Below are positions 8,588 through 17,191 of a stretch of DNA of 64,000 nt, piece by piece (position 1 is the stretch's first letter; each line of letters begins with the position of its first letter). Location of the stretch: positions 18,655 to 82,654 of the forward strand of contig JBFGVE010000002.1 of NCBI GenBank assembly GCA_041565275.1. The letters are read 5' to 3'. The notes beneath the pieces were generated by a model. It was not told the DNA's origin, searched no databases, and was given only the letters and a program-made list of their open reading frames with translations. This DNA is from CAWUKT01 sp041565275 (lineage in GTDB: Bacteria; Bacteroidota; Bacteroidia; J057; JADKCL01). Both the position numbers and the translations under genes were made by a program.

Positions 8588-9168
8588 TTAAGCTTTTTAA
8601 CCTGATCGCTGATCAATTGATAATTATCTTTGCTGCCAACACATTCGGCAAAACCTTTGTCGTCAAATTCAAGTCGGTGACCCCATTCGCTCATCCAGCC
8701 TATCTGCCGTGCTGGGTTTCCCACAACCAACGCATAATCCGGAACATCTTTCGTCACCACCGCTCCCGCACCGACAAATGAAAATTTACCTAATTTGACC
8801 CCACATATAATGGTTGCATTTGCCCCCACAGAGACGCCTTGCTCCAGATGCGTCAATAAATATTCCGATCGGCGCACCACTCCACTACGGGGGTTGATCA
8901 CGTTGGTAAATACCATGGAAGGCCCCAGGAAGACATCATCCTCGCAGATAACCCCTTCATAAATAGAGACATTATTCTGAACCTTGACATTGTTCCCCAG
9001 CCGCACACCAGATGCAACAAACACATTTTGACCAAGGCTACAATGTTCGCCAATTCTGGAGTTTGGCATGATATGACAAAAGTGCCAGACTTTCGTTCCT
9101 TTTCCAATATCGACCGGTTGGTCGATCACAGCGGTCTTATGCACAAAGTATTCAGCTTTCTGTGTCAT
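8584..9168 (-). CDS. Hexapeptide-repeat sugar N-acetyltransferase (WbpD-like)
   Basis: These 194 residues form a left-handed beta-helix acyltransferase. Imperfect hexapeptides run from DIGKGTKVWHF to FSFVGAGAVVTKDVPDYALVVGNPARQIGW, the latter being the standard exit motif. The order ending in MSEWGHRLEF matches the WbpD/WlbB group, which acetylates the 3-amino group of UDP-2-acetamido-3-amino-uronic acids. It is the first gene of the minus-strand block and is coupled to the aminotransferase. This block probably supplies an amino sugar for O-antigen or exopolysaccharide. Confidence 0.88.
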   Translation of the reverse strand: MTQKAEYFVHKTAVIDQPVDIGKGTKVWHFCHIMPNSRIGEHCSLGQNVFVASGVRLGNNVKVQNNVSIYEGVICEDDVFLGPSMVFTNVINPRSGVVRRSEYLLTHLEQGVSVGANATIICGVKLGKFSFVGAGAVVTKDVPDYALVVGNPARQIGWMSEWGHRLEFDDKGFAECVGSKDNYQLISDQVKKLK

Positions 9169-9187
9169 TAAAGCACGTTTCTAACAG

Positions 9188-9218
9188 TTGAATTGCGAGG
9201 CTTATTGTACTATAATTG
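9188..9218 (+). promoter_or_regulatory. Candidate promoter of the beta-barrel protein gene
   Basis: TTG (9188-9190), 20 bp, then TATAATTG (9211-9218), one mismatch from TAnnTTTG. The chosen ATG is 33 bp downstream. Confidence 0.38.
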
Positions 9219-9251
9219 TACCAACTTTTTTTAAAAGTAATAAAGTTTCAC

Positions 9252-10034
9252 ATGAAATCAACAGTCCTCCACTGTTTAATTATAGGTCTTCTGTTTCTGC
9301 CTCAGCTTGTCTCCGGACAACAGAATATTCGGGACAGTACGATCAGCTTTGCTTGGACCAGCCTTGGTTATATCGGAAGTGGTCCCGGGGGCGATCTTGA
9401 TGACCGTTATGGCTACACCAGTCACTTGATGATTGAGGGAGGTTACAAGTTAAAGAGTAATTTTTATTTTGCTGGTGGGGTCGAATTTCTCTTTGGCAAC
9501 CGTATCAACGAACCTGTTGCCCAAGCCATCACTTCTCTGAACGGTACCCCGGAGACTGGCTATATCCAGCAAGCTATTGGTGCCGATGGCCTTTGGTACG
9601 ATATCCGAATGTATCAACGGGGCTTTGTTATTCCAATTCGCCTCGGGAAACTCATTCCCATTGTCAAGACCCACAATCAAAATTCCGGTCTTTTTGTGGA
9701 ACTCGGATCCCAGTTCATCCAACACAAGGTCCGTATAGAAGTGGTTGGAGACAACGTCCCCCAACTCGCAAATGAATACCTTCCGGGCTACGATCGCCTC
9801 ACCAATGGGATTGGAATTACTGAAGCAATCGGCTATCGGTACCATAGCAATCGGAAATTCATCAATTTTCAGATTGGGTTTCTATTAAGCCAAAACTTCA
9901 CCCGGAGCCGTCGCGACTGGAACTATGACTATGGTCGGAAGGATGAAACCCAGCGGCTGGACCTTTTGAGTGGTTTCCGCGTAGGGTGGGTCTTTCCAAT
10001 TTATCAGTCCGTGGATACGCGGGCTTATTATTAA
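9252..10034 (+). CDS. Predicted outer-membrane beta-barrel protein
   Basis: I start this 260-residue protein at the ATG at 9252, which opens a clean signal peptide (MKSTVLHCLIIGLLFLPQLVSGQQ); a start 12 codons earlier would spoil it. The mature part alternates glycine- and aromatic-rich strands (GYTSHLMIEGGYKLKSNFYFAGGVEFLFGN is split by short turns) and has long loops, as in Bacteroidota outer-membrane barrels of the OMP_b-brl type. It ends with strands that include FRVGWVFPIY. No enzymatic motif is present. It stands alone between the sugar block and the convergent SRPBCC/MazG pair. TTGCTA/TAGCAA downstream (about 10037-10060) could form a weak hairpin. Confidence 0.75.
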   Translation: MKSTVLHCLIIGLLFLPQLVSGQQNIRDSTISFAWTSLGYIGSGPGGDLDDRYGYTSHLMIEGGYKLKSNFYFAGGVEFLFGNRINEPVAQAITSLNGTPETGYIQQAIGADGLWYDIRMYQRGFVIPIRLGKLIPIVKTHNQNSGLFVELGSQFIQHKVRIEVVGDNVPQLANEYLPGYDRLTNGIGITEAIGYRYHSNRKFINFQIGFLLSQNFTRSRRDWNYDYGRKDETQRLDLLSGFRVGWVFPIYQSVDTRAYY

Positions 10035-10116
10035 TTTGCTAGCATTGGGGTGTAGCAATCTCGCCATATCAGTTTCCACCTTCCACATCTTTATAACAAT
10101 GCATCTGGAAGTGGTC

Positions 10117-10560
10117 TCATACTCGGGCTTCGGCAAAGGTTTTCAGGTTCTTCAGGTTTCTTGCAACCATGCTTTCCGTCATTCCTGAGATCAATCCGCC
10201 GGCAAAAAGAGTTAATAAATTCTCCCGTTGATTTTCAAGTTTGTAGTTTAAAACGGTTCCATGCTCTTCTTCTGAAATATTGTAGTCGAGCCTGAATTGG
10301 AACCGTCGATCCCAAAATGAAATAGAAAATTTATCGTATTCCTTGTATTCCTCTACGCGGCCTTCGTAGCTTCTTAAAAACAAGCCTTCCCGAATCATTT
10401 GCGTGAATCGGGTCCCACGCGGTTGCAAGGGGTCAATGGGTTCAGGAAACCGGATTGACTCCACTTGCTGCATCCAGAATGGGATCAGTTCGGCTTTTGT
10501 GATACAGGAAAACAAAATTGATGGTGGAGCCTGGATGACGATGAGTTTATGGATATGCAC
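10117..10560 (-). CDS. SRPBCC (START-like) ligand-binding protein
   Basis: A protein of 147 residues with the SRPBCC pattern: HKLIVIQAPPSILFSCI at the N-terminus, paired strands in the middle (FSISFWDRRFQFRLDY) and a long C-terminal helix (SGMTESMVARNLKNLKTFAEA). These helix-grip proteins enclose hydrophobic ligands, and many act as cyclases, lipid carriers or stress proteins. The start is GTG at 10560, three bases after the MazG-like gene, so the two genes are co-transcribed. The ligand cannot be inferred. Confidence 0.78.
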   Translation of the reverse strand: MHIHKLIVIQAPPSILFSCITKAELIPFWMQQVESIRFPEPIDPLQPRGTRFTQMIREGLFLRSYEGRVEEYKEYDKFSISFWDRRFQFRLDYNISEEEHGTVLNYKLENQRENLLTLFAGGLISGMTESMVARNLKNLKTFAEARV

Positions 10561-10563
10561 GGG

Positions 10564-10890
10564 TTATCTCAATTTGTCATTTTCTCTGTGTCGTTTTGCG
10601 TCTCTTTCGGTTTTCTTTTTCAAGTTTCGTCTCACAGCATCCTCCAAATCTATCCCGGTTTGATTGGCGAGACAGATTACTACAAATAGTACATCTGCCA
10701 ACTCATCTCCAAGGTCTTTATCTTTATCCGTAGGCTTGAAGGATTGGTCACCGTATTTTCTTGCGATGATTCGAGCGACTTCTCCAACCTCTTCTGTTAG
10801 TATTGCCACATTTGTCAATTCAGAAAAATAACGGACACCATAATCCTGGATCCACTGGTCGACTGTTTCTTGTGCTTCTTTAATGGTCAT
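10564..10890 (-). CDS. MazG-like nucleotide pyrophosphohydrolase
   Basis: This compact all-helical MazG-fold protein has 108 residues. The metal-binding EExxE is in ILTEEVGEVARII, and the downstream ExxD is in LGDELADVLFVVICLANQ. Small MazG-like enzymes hydrolyse non-canonical or excess NTPs to NMP and pyrophosphate. Only one MazG domain is present, unlike the double-domain E. coli MazG. The charged C-terminus (KKKTERDAKRHRENDKLR) is probably flexible. It leads a two-gene unit with the SRPBCC protein. Confidence 0.87.
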   Translation of the reverse strand: MTIKEAQETVDQWIQDYGVRYFSELTNVAILTEEVGEVARIIARKYGDQSFKPTDKDKDLGDELADVLFVVICLANQTGIDLEDAVRRNLKKKTERDAKRHRENDKLR

Positions 10891-10998
10891 CTGCGATCTA
10901 TTAAATTTTATGCTTTCTAAAAGGTCTGGTTGGGTGCGGAGTTTGGTTCAAGTCAGCAATCAAATTCTGAAGCTTAACTTCGAGTGATTTCAGAGGGT

Positions 10999-12345
10999 TC
11001 AGGTTGCCATTCGCAGGATCCATTCCAGTTGAATTATTAATAAAGTTGCAACTGCGATGCGCCAATTTCTTCTTCCTTTAACGAAACCTTTCATTCCCGC
11101 TGGTTTTTTATCTCCATATATCATCCAAGAAGTTCCTGCCAATGCCGCATAACCGATAAATATAGGCATCAGAGGTAGGTGATAGGATGGGTGGGAAAAA
11201 GAAAAAAAATAGGGTAGGGCATAGAGTAAAATGAATATTAGGGTATCCCTGCGTAAGAAGGGTTGTGGAGAATACGATGGTAGAAATAACCAACGCAAGG
11301 CCAATACTATTACCAGCAAGTAGAGAAACCCGTCCACTGCGAGTGTAAAATAGCCCAAAACAGGACGTCCCAGGTTTACCAGTCGAGCTCCGGTAAAGGA
11401 GTCAGCTGCAAAGAAGGTCCGCATTCTGCTGGCTGTTCGTAGGATAAACATTTCGGGTTCATTGACAATATGGCGACGGGTTGCCGTCCAATAGACATTA
11501 TTTTTTTCAGAGGGAGAGTATTCGTGAATGGATTTTAATTCGTTTAAGAGCCCCGGGGGATTCTGGGGTGACATGGTCCAATGTGAGCCATAGTACCACG
11601 TTTTGTAGGAAGGGGTCCAAGGGTTGTTGCCCAGATAGACATTGCGGGCGGTAGCATCGTTAAAGAAAACAAAGCGACCGTGTTGATGGAAGAGAAAACT
11701 CAAGGTCAAGGGTACAATGACAGCTACAGGGATCAGGGCCGCTGCAAAGCGTGGCCGATGCCGAGTCCAAAACAATGGGCCGAAGACCGCAAGGAGAAAG
11801 GTTGAGGGTCGGAAGAGAATCGCTAATGCCAAAAAAAGGCCTGAAAGCAGGGCCGGGAAGATATCCCGGTGTTTTCGAAACTTAAGGTACTGGTCGAAGG
11901 CCAGGGAGAGTAAAGCAGCAGTTGGAAGCTGGCTAAGAGGTTCAATGCTGTGGTGGATCAAGGCTGGGAAATAAGCAAGGAGCACCATGGCGAGGTTGGC
12001 AGGAAGGTCACCTGATTGCCTGCGGAGTATGCTGCGTACGGCAATCGCCATTGCCAAGAACCAAGGTAACATGGCTACCCGGGATATCCATGGGTTAAAT
12101 CCAAAAGCAATTTTCCAACCAGCAAGATAATAGGTAAGCCCGGGAGGCCAGTAGGGTTCATAGTCATATCCTTGCGCGATGGCGTTGCCAATGCCATCGT
12201 AGTAAAGGGCATCACCGATAAGAGGGCTGTGTGCGTTTACAAGTAGGAAAAAAAGACGCAAAACCATCGCCCAGGCCAATAAAACCCAGAAAGAACTTGA
12301 TTTACCCAACCATCGCCGCAAGGCTGAGATCACATTTATCGTCAC
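10999..12345 (-). CDS. GT-C fold membrane glycosyltransferase (GT39/ArnT-like)
   Basis: A 448-residue polytopic membrane protein with about ten hydrophobic helices. The first extracytoplasmic loop carries the acidic motif IGDALYYDGIGNAI, where GT-C enzymes keep their catalytic Asp. PYWPPGLTYYLAG follows, as in dolichyl- or polyprenyl-phosphate-sugar-using mannosyl and arabinosyl transferases. Overall it resembles the 'glycosyltransferase family 39' group of Bacteroidota, which transfers sugars from a lipid carrier on the periplasmic side. The start is GTG at 12345, three bases after dtd, so it is probably co-transcribed with dtd without a functional link. Acceptor and donor are unknown. Confidence 0.78.
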   Translation of the reverse strand: MTINVISALRRWLGKSSSFWVLLAWAMVLRLFFLLVNAHSPLIGDALYYDGIGNAIAQGYDYEPYWPPGLTYYLAGWKIAFGFNPWISRVAMLPWFLAMAIAVRSILRRQSGDLPANLAMVLLAYFPALIHHSIEPLSQLPTAALLSLAFDQYLKFRKHRDIFPALLSGLFLALAILFRPSTFLLAVFGPLFWTRHRPRFAAALIPVAVIVPLTLSFLFHQHGRFVFFNDATARNVYLGNNPWTPSYKTWYYGSHWTMSPQNPPGLLNELKSIHEYSPSEKNNVYWTATRRHIVNEPEMFILRTASRMRTFFAADSFTGARLVNLGRPVLGYFTLAVDGFLYLLVIVLALRWLFLPSYSPQPFLRRDTLIFILLYALPYFFSFSHPSYHLPLMPIFIGYAALAGTSWMIYGDKKPAGMKGFVKGRRNWRIAVATLLIIQLEWILRMAT

Positions 12346-12348
12346 AGT

Positions 12349-12804
12349 TCAGAAGTCACGCTCTTTGGAATCTATAATGATCGTTACTGGGCCATCGTTA
12401 ACCAGGCTAACCTGCATATCTCTTCCGAATTCTCCGCTTTTTAATGGTCCGGAAAACCGGAAACGCATCACTTCGAGAAAACGTTCGTAGATAGGGGTGG
12501 CAGTTTCAGGTGGTGATGAGCGCGTGTAGGAAGGACGGTTCCCTTTTTTTGTTTTGGCAAAGAGGGTGAATTGTGATACCACCAGAATACCTCCTTTTAC
12601 ATCCGACACCGATAGATTCATTTTACCATCATCGTCATTAAATATTCTGAGTTTCAGCAACTTTTTGACCAGCCATTGTGCATCTTCATCCGTGTCACTA
12701 TGAGTTATCCCTACTAGCACCAACAAGCCTTGCCCAATCTTTCCGACTGTCTTCTCATTTATATCTACTCTTGCTTCACTAACCCGTTGTATCACCAATC
12801 GCAT
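12349..12804 (-). CDS. dtd: D-aminoacyl-tRNA deacylase
   Basis: Dtd removes D-amino acids and glycine from mischarged tRNAs. The 151-residue protein has the family N-terminus MRLVIQRVSEARVDI, the active-site SQFTLFAKTKKGNRPSY, and the C-terminal GPVTIIIDS, which corresponds to the Gly-cis-Pro chirality filter. Length and start are standard. Confidence 0.96.
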   Translation of the reverse strand: MRLVIQRVSEARVDINEKTVGKIGQGLLVLVGITHSDTDEDAQWLVKKLLKLRIFNDDDGKMNLSVSDVKGGILVVSQFTLFAKTKKGNRPSYTRSSPPETATPIYERFLEVMRFRFSGPLKSGEFGRDMQVSLVNDGPVTIIIDSKERDF

Positions 12805-12889
12805 ATTTGATCCATTTAGCTTGACAAAACCTGTAGCACTCTAATTGCTTGTAAAGATCTATAACCTCGTTACAGGAGTTACAAATGTA

Positions 12890-13096
12890 TTATTTCTGCC
12901 CGTATTCGTAAAATCCTTCCATTTCAATCATGATGGGGATGCGTTTCTTTTCAAGGCTACCGCCATCTAAAATGACCTGATCCCCACTGAGGAAATACGA
13001 TTTCGAGTGACTGAAAAATACACCACTGACCTCGTCAACCTCGAAATCACCAGCCACCGTACCGTTTATTTCATGGTAAGTATCTTCTCCAAACCA
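12890..13096 (-). pseudogene. Startless remnant of a small protein gene
   Basis: On the minus strand a 68-codon frame is open from an in-frame stop at 13097-13099 to TAA at 12890-12892, and it contains no usable start near its 5' end. The translation looks protein-like: alternating strands and charges, with segments such as YHEINGTVAGDFEVDEVSG, SYFLSGDQVILDGGSLEKK and IPIMIEMEGFYEYGQK. An ATG in another frame (13095) reaches a stop after seven codons, so a frameshift or loss of the N-terminus is possible. I do not recognise the family. An unusual start codon is the alternative. Confidence 0.35.
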
Positions 13097-13175
13097 TTAG
13101 CCTTTTCTATAGGTTTAGCTGCATTTGAAATATAATATAACGAAATGGAAACCACCTGATAGGCCTCCTTTTTCT

Positions 13176-13183
13176 TACCTTTG
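13176..13183 (+). promoter_or_regulatory. -7 box abutting thiG
   Basis: TACCTTTG is a perfect TAnnTTTG match ending five bases before the thiG ATG. No good -33 TTG is visible. If used, transcription would begin at or next to the start codon, giving a leaderless mRNA. Confidence 0.35.
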
Positions 13184-13188
13184 GACCA

Positions 13189-13980
13189 ATGAGCAAGCAC
13201 AACCATTCGGACTCTTGGGAAATTGGTGGCAAAACGCTTCATTCCCGGTTGATGGTAGGGACTTCCCAGTATCCCAATCCGGAACTGATGTTCAGGGCTA
13301 TCAAAGAAAGTGGGGCTGAGATCGTGACTGTTTCCATTCGAAGGATCGATCTCACAGATCCAGATAATACTTTTTTATCTCATGAATTTCTTAATGACTA
13401 TACCTTACTTCCCAATACTTCGGGCTGTTATACAGCCCGCGAAGCTATTTTGACCGCTGAATTGGCGCGAGAAGCTTTGCAGACCAATTGGATAAAAGTG
13501 GAAGTGATTGGCGATGAAAAAACCTTGTTGCCCGATCCGACCGAATTGCTGAAAGCCTGTGAAGTGTTGGTTGAGAAAGGTTTTTTGGTACTACCGTATT
13601 GTAGTGATGACCCCATTTTATGTAAACGGCTGGCTGATTTGGGCTGTGCTGCGGTTATGCCTTTGGCTTCTCCTATTGGTACCGGCCTCGGCATTCGGAA
13701 CCCCCACAATTTAATGCTCATCCGCGATGCGGTCAGAATTCCACTGATCGTTGATGCAGGTATCGGAACAGCCAGCGATGCTGCTACCGCAATGGAGTTG
13801 GGATACGATGGAATCCTTCTCAATACAGCGATAGCTCAGGCCAAAGATCCAGTGCTCATGGCACGGGCAATGAAACTTGGTGTTCAAGCCGGACGTGCCG
13901 CACATTTGGCTGGAAGGATTCCCAAAGCCTACCATTCAAAAGCATCTAGCCCTTTGGATGGGCTGCTTTTTGGGATTTGA
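13189..13980 (+). CDS. thiG: Thiazole synthase
   Basis: ThiG builds the thiazole phosphate of thiamine from deoxyxylulose-5-phosphate, dehydroglycine and ThiS-thiocarboxylate. The 263-residue TIM barrel has the Schiff-base lysine region NWIKVEVIGDEKTLLPD, the phosphate loop MPLASPIGTGLGI, and IVDAGIGTASDAATAMELG. The N-terminal stretch IGGKTLHSRLMVGTSQYPN matches the family and supports this start. ThiS, ThiF, ThiH and a TPP riboswitch are absent, so thiG is separated here from the usual thi operon. Confidence 0.95.
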   Translation: MSKHNHSDSWEIGGKTLHSRLMVGTSQYPNPELMFRAIKESGAEIVTVSIRRIDLTDPDNTFLSHEFLNDYTLLPNTSGCYTAREAILTAELAREALQTNWIKVEVIGDEKTLLPDPTELLKACEVLVEKGFLVLPYCSDDPILCKRLADLGCAAVMPLASPIGTGLGIRNPHNLMLIRDAVRIPLIVDAGIGTASDAATAMELGYDGILLNTAIAQAKDPVLMARAMKLGVQAGRAAHLAGRIPKAYHSKASSPLDGLLFGI

Positions 13981-14079
13981 GCAAATAATCAGCTCGGTCA
14001 GTCACGGGACTCCTTGGAGTAAACACTAAGGATCAATGAGGAGGCGGTATACTTCATTGTTCCTGATCTGAGAAAGTAA

Positions 14080-15099
14080 TCAATACTCCCTAACTTCCCT
14101 GAAGATCTCCATCAGGGTTTCCTTGGCTTGCCCAATGGAAATCCCTTTCAATTGAGAGTAAAGTTTGAGGAATTGCATTTTCCCTTCTGGCAGGGGGTAC
14201 ATCCTGGATTTATTATCCGTTACGATTTTTCTAGCTTCCATGATGGCCTGGGCCTGCAATGATTCCTGATCCGGTGCTGAAATAAAATAGCGAAAGCTCT
14301 CATCCCCATCCAAAGGAGGCAATCCAGGCTCCCCAAATGCTGCTAGAGCTATCTTCTGGTAGTCTTGATCGAGCAGGTTGAAGATCTTCAGTTTCTCTGT
14401 AAAGCTGGGGACATTACAAAACCAATAGAGCAACTCTTGCTGGATCTCATTTTTTATCGCTGCTGCCATTTCGAGGGCAAGTAAGCGGTCCCTTAAAGAA
14501 TAGGAAGTCGCCAAACCCAGCCAGTTTTTCTTTTCTATGGACCCATCAATCCGGCTGATCAGACGTTCTCGACGGCGGTTCACAAAAGTCTTACGGTCTA
14601 TTGCATAGAGATCGTGGTATTTTCTCAGATTCTTCTCATTAACAAAGGTCTTTTCGCACTGCATCCCGATTGACTCTGCCACAGACCGCGAATACTGATG
14701 GTCCTGGGCAAAGTGGGTGACGATCCGTTCAATATCTGTATACCGAAATGCATAGGACAGCAAGGCGTCTGCCACTTCCTTCCCGTATCCATGCCCCCAA
14801 AAATCAGCGTGAATAATATACCCCAGGTCCCATTCTACTCTTCCATCTATATCTGATTTTGTGATCCCCGCATCCCCAATGACCTGATTCGTTTCCCTAA
14901 GGACCACTACAAACCGCCCTAATCCTGAACCTCGATAAGGTTCAACATTGGTTTTCAACCAGTTTTGAACTTGATCTTTGGTAAAAGGTACTGGCCAGAA
15001 AGCCATCGTTTTGCGATCCATCAAAATTGTCCCGATAAGAGTCAGGTCGCGGCTTGTGTACTCCCTGATAATCAAACGTTTGGTGTCTGTAATTTGCAT
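14080..15099 (-). CDS. GNAT N-acetyltransferase with C-terminal helical extension
   Basis: Residues 1-175 are a RimJ/RimL-type GNAT domain. They start MQITDTKRLIIREYTSRDL, have the acetyl-CoA loop in DFWGHGYGKEVADALLSYAF, and continue IERIVTHFAQDHQYSRSVAESIGMQ. Most such proteins end there at 170-190 residues. This one continues for about 160 residues of helical, charged sequence without a recognisable family (KIALAAFGEPGLPPLDGD, then LPEGKMQFLKLYSQLKG). GNATs of this group acetylate ribosomal N-termini, amino sugars or small amines. The substrate here is unknown. It is a single gene between thiG and the divergent pheS. Confidence 0.85.
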   Translation of the reverse strand: MQITDTKRLIIREYTSRDLTLIGTILMDRKTMAFWPVPFTKDQVQNWLKTNVEPYRGSGLGRFVVVLRETNQVIGDAGITKSDIDGRVEWDLGYIIHADFWGHGYGKEVADALLSYAFRYTDIERIVTHFAQDHQYSRSVAESIGMQCEKTFVNEKNLRKYHDLYAIDRKTFVNRRRERLISRIDGSIEKKNWLGLATSYSLRDRLLALEMAAAIKNEIQQELLYWFCNVPSFTEKLKIFNLLDQDYQKIALAAFGEPGLPPLDGDESFRYFISAPDQESLQAQAIMEARKIVTDNKSRMYPLPEGKMQFLKLYSQLKGISIGQAKETLMEIFREVREY

Positions 15100-15294
15100 A
15101 AGAGCCCTTGGTTTATACTTTTTCCTCGCGTAAATGTGTAAACAACTTAAAAACCAGTTTCATTGCAACTTATTCCAATGTTCATCTTCTCGTCTGAGTG
15201 CCAGCGTATCGAAGATAGAGATTTGGTTCCTGAGCACCTATATTTTGCAGGTTGAGGATACTGAAAAGAGCGTATGAAAATGTTAACTTGCAGC

Positions 15295-16305
15295 ATGGAC
15301 GAAAAAATACGAGAGATCCAGGCTGGTATGGCTGCATACACTGGCTGTGATGTCGATGAATTTAAGCGGTTGTTCACTGGTAAAAATGGTGCGATTAATG
15401 CCTTGTTTGCAGAATTCAAATCGTTACCCGGACCTGAAAAAGCCAAATATGGGAAGGTACTCAATCAGCTGAAACAAGAGGGTCAAGCTTGGCAGAACAG
15501 TCTCGCTGAAGCCCAAAAGGTAAATGTAAAGGTTGATCGTCCTGATGACCTTACTTTGCCAGGCGAACCTCATTTTCAAGGTTCCCGACATCCACTCGCT
15601 ATTATCCAAACCCGGATCAATTCTATTTTTTCCAAAATTGGATTTGCCATAGCTGAGGGTCCTGAAATCGAAGATGACTGGCACAATTTCTCTGCTCTAA
15701 ACATTCCCGAAGACCATCCGGCCAGGGATATGCAGGACACTTTCTTCCTTGAAGATGGAAAGGTACTCCGGACCCACACCTCCAATGTCCAGATTCGGGT
15801 TATGGAGACTCAAGCACCACCTATTCGCATCCTGGCCCCCGGTAAGGTTTTCCGCAATGAAACTGTATCTGCCCGTGCCCATGCTTTCTTTCACCAGGTG
15901 GAAGGCTTGTATGTCAATGAAAATGTGAGCTTTCCAGATATGGTTCAGGATCTGGACTACTTTGGTAAGCAGATGTTCGGATCCCAGACCAAGATCAGAC
16001 TTCGGCCCTCTTACTTTCCATTTACCGAGATCAGTGCTGAGATAGATGTCAGTTGTATGATCTGCGGCGGAGACGGCTGCAACATCTGTAAGTACACTGG
16101 ATGGGTCGAAATCCTTGGTTGTGGCATGGTTGATCCCAACGTCTTGGAGAATTGTGGGATTGACTCCAATATCTACAGTGGCTATGCATTTGGAATGGGG
16201 ATTGAACGCATTGCCATGCTCATCTATGGCGTCAATGACCTTCGCCTGTTCTCTCAAAACGATATTCGTTTCTTGCAGCAATTCGAATCTATTCATCCCT
16301 TTTGA
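15295..16305 (+). CDS. pheS: Phenylalanyl-tRNA synthetase alpha subunit
   Basis: PheS is the catalytic subunit of the alpha2beta2 enzyme that charges tRNA-Phe. The helical coiled-coil N-terminus (MDEKIREIQAGMAAY) and then class II motifs are visible: HPLAIIQTRINSIFSKIGF, DMQDTFFLEDGKVLRTHTS and GYAFGMGIERIAML. I use the ATG at 15295 (336 residues), since the seven codons before it are not family-like. pheT is not in the window, as in other genomes where the pair is split. The HADH gene follows after 25 bp. Confidence 0.95.
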   Translation: MDEKIREIQAGMAAYTGCDVDEFKRLFTGKNGAINALFAEFKSLPGPEKAKYGKVLNQLKQEGQAWQNSLAEAQKVNVKVDRPDDLTLPGEPHFQGSRHPLAIIQTRINSIFSKIGFAIAEGPEIEDDWHNFSALNIPEDHPARDMQDTFFLEDGKVLRTHTSNVQIRVMETQAPPIRILAPGKVFRNETVSARAHAFFHQVEGLYVNENVSFPDMVQDLDYFGKQMFGSQTKIRLRPSYFPFTEISAEIDVSCMICGGDGCNICKYTGWVEILGCGMVDPNVLENCGIDSNIYSGYAFGMGIERIAMLIYGVNDLRLFSQNDIRFLQQFESIHPF

Positions 16306-16330
16306 TCTTTTGACACTTCTAAAACAGACT

Positions 16331-17191
16331 ATGAAAGCACTTTCAGATATCAATCACATCGCAGTCCTTGGCGCAGGTGTCATGGGGCGAGGTATAGCCG
16401 TAGCTGCTTCCGTTGCTGGTTACCAAGTGACGCTTTTTGACATCAACAAGGATGTTTTGGATCAGGCATCGACCTATACTGAAGCATTTTTTTCTGGATC
16501 GGTCAAGCGTGGCAAAATGACAGAAGACCAAAAAGTCAAGGCTCTGGGCAGGATTAAGCACACCAAAGATATCGGTGACATGGTAGCCAACTTCATCGTC
16601 GAGGCTATTTTGGAGAATCTGGAGTTGAAACAGCAGGTACTGCGGGAAATTGAAGTCCAAAACGATATGGAAACCATCATTGCTTCTAACACATCAACTA
16701 TTCCAATCACCCAGATTGCAGCTGGCTTGGACCGTCCGGAAAATATTGTTGGAATGCATTTTTTTAATCCTGCACCTATTATGAAATTGGTAGAGGTGAT
16801 TTCCGGCGAAATGACCGCTGATTGGGTTGTCCAACTTACTTTTGAACTAGCGGAAAAGATGGGTAAGAAGCCTGTCCGCGCCAAAGATGAGCCTGGGTTT
16901 ATCGTGAACCGGGTAGCACGTCACTTTTACCTGGAAGGCTTAAGGGTACTGGAAGACCGGGTCGCCCCTCATGATGCGATCGATCGGCTTATGGAAGCTT
17001 CAGGTTTCCGCATGGGGCCGTTTAAACTCATGGACCTTATCGGTGTGGAAACCAATCACGAGGTCACCAAATCCCTTTACAATGCATTTTTCCAAGACGA
17101 GAAGTTTCGGCCTAGCCGGGTGCAACAAAAGAAAGTTGATGCTGGACATTTCGGTAGAAAGACAGGCCGGGGATTCTACCTCTACGAGTGA
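16331..17191 (+). CDS. 3-hydroxyacyl-CoA dehydrogenase
   Basis: From the ATG at 16331 the protein has 286 residues and begins with the Rossmann motif HIAVLGAGVMGRGIAVAA. It shows the HADH signatures ASNTSTIPITQIAAGLDRP, GMHFFNPAPIMKLVEVI and DEPGFIVNRVARHFYLEG. The single-domain length matches short-chain PaaH/Hbd enzymes, which interconvert 3-hydroxyacyl-CoA and 3-ketoacyl-CoA with NAD(P). The open frame upstream of this ATG overlaps pheS and is not coding. It may act in fatty-acid or butyrate-type metabolism; an acyl-CoA dehydrogenase is encoded at 36 kb. It converges with the M16 gene, overlapping it by 10 bp. Confidence 0.92.
   Translation: MKALSDINHIAVLGAGVMGRGIAVAASVAGYQVTLFDINKDVLDQASTYTEAFFSGSVKRGKMTEDQKVKALGRIKHTKDIGDMVANFIVEAILENLELKQQVLREIEVQNDMETIIASNTSTIPITQIAAGLDRPENIVGMHFFNPAPIMKLVEVISGEMTADWVVQLTFELAEKMGKKPVRAKDEPGFIVNRVARHFYLEGLRVLEDRVAPHDAIDRLMEASGFRMGPFKLMDLIGVETNHEVTKSLYNAFFQDEKFRPSRVQQKKVDAGHFGRKTGRGFYLYE

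Noticed and set aside
13100..13188. TPP riboswitch before thiG
   Set aside because: The gap is too short and lacks the CTGAGA and ACCTG core elements.
16115..16330. N-terminal extension of the 3-hydroxyacyl-CoA dehydrogenase
   Set aside because: The extension overlaps pheS in another frame, and the Rossmann motif starts directly after the ATG at 16331.
15697..16353. 218-codon minus-strand frame opposite pheS
   Set aside because: Antisense to an unambiguous pheS with conserved motifs.
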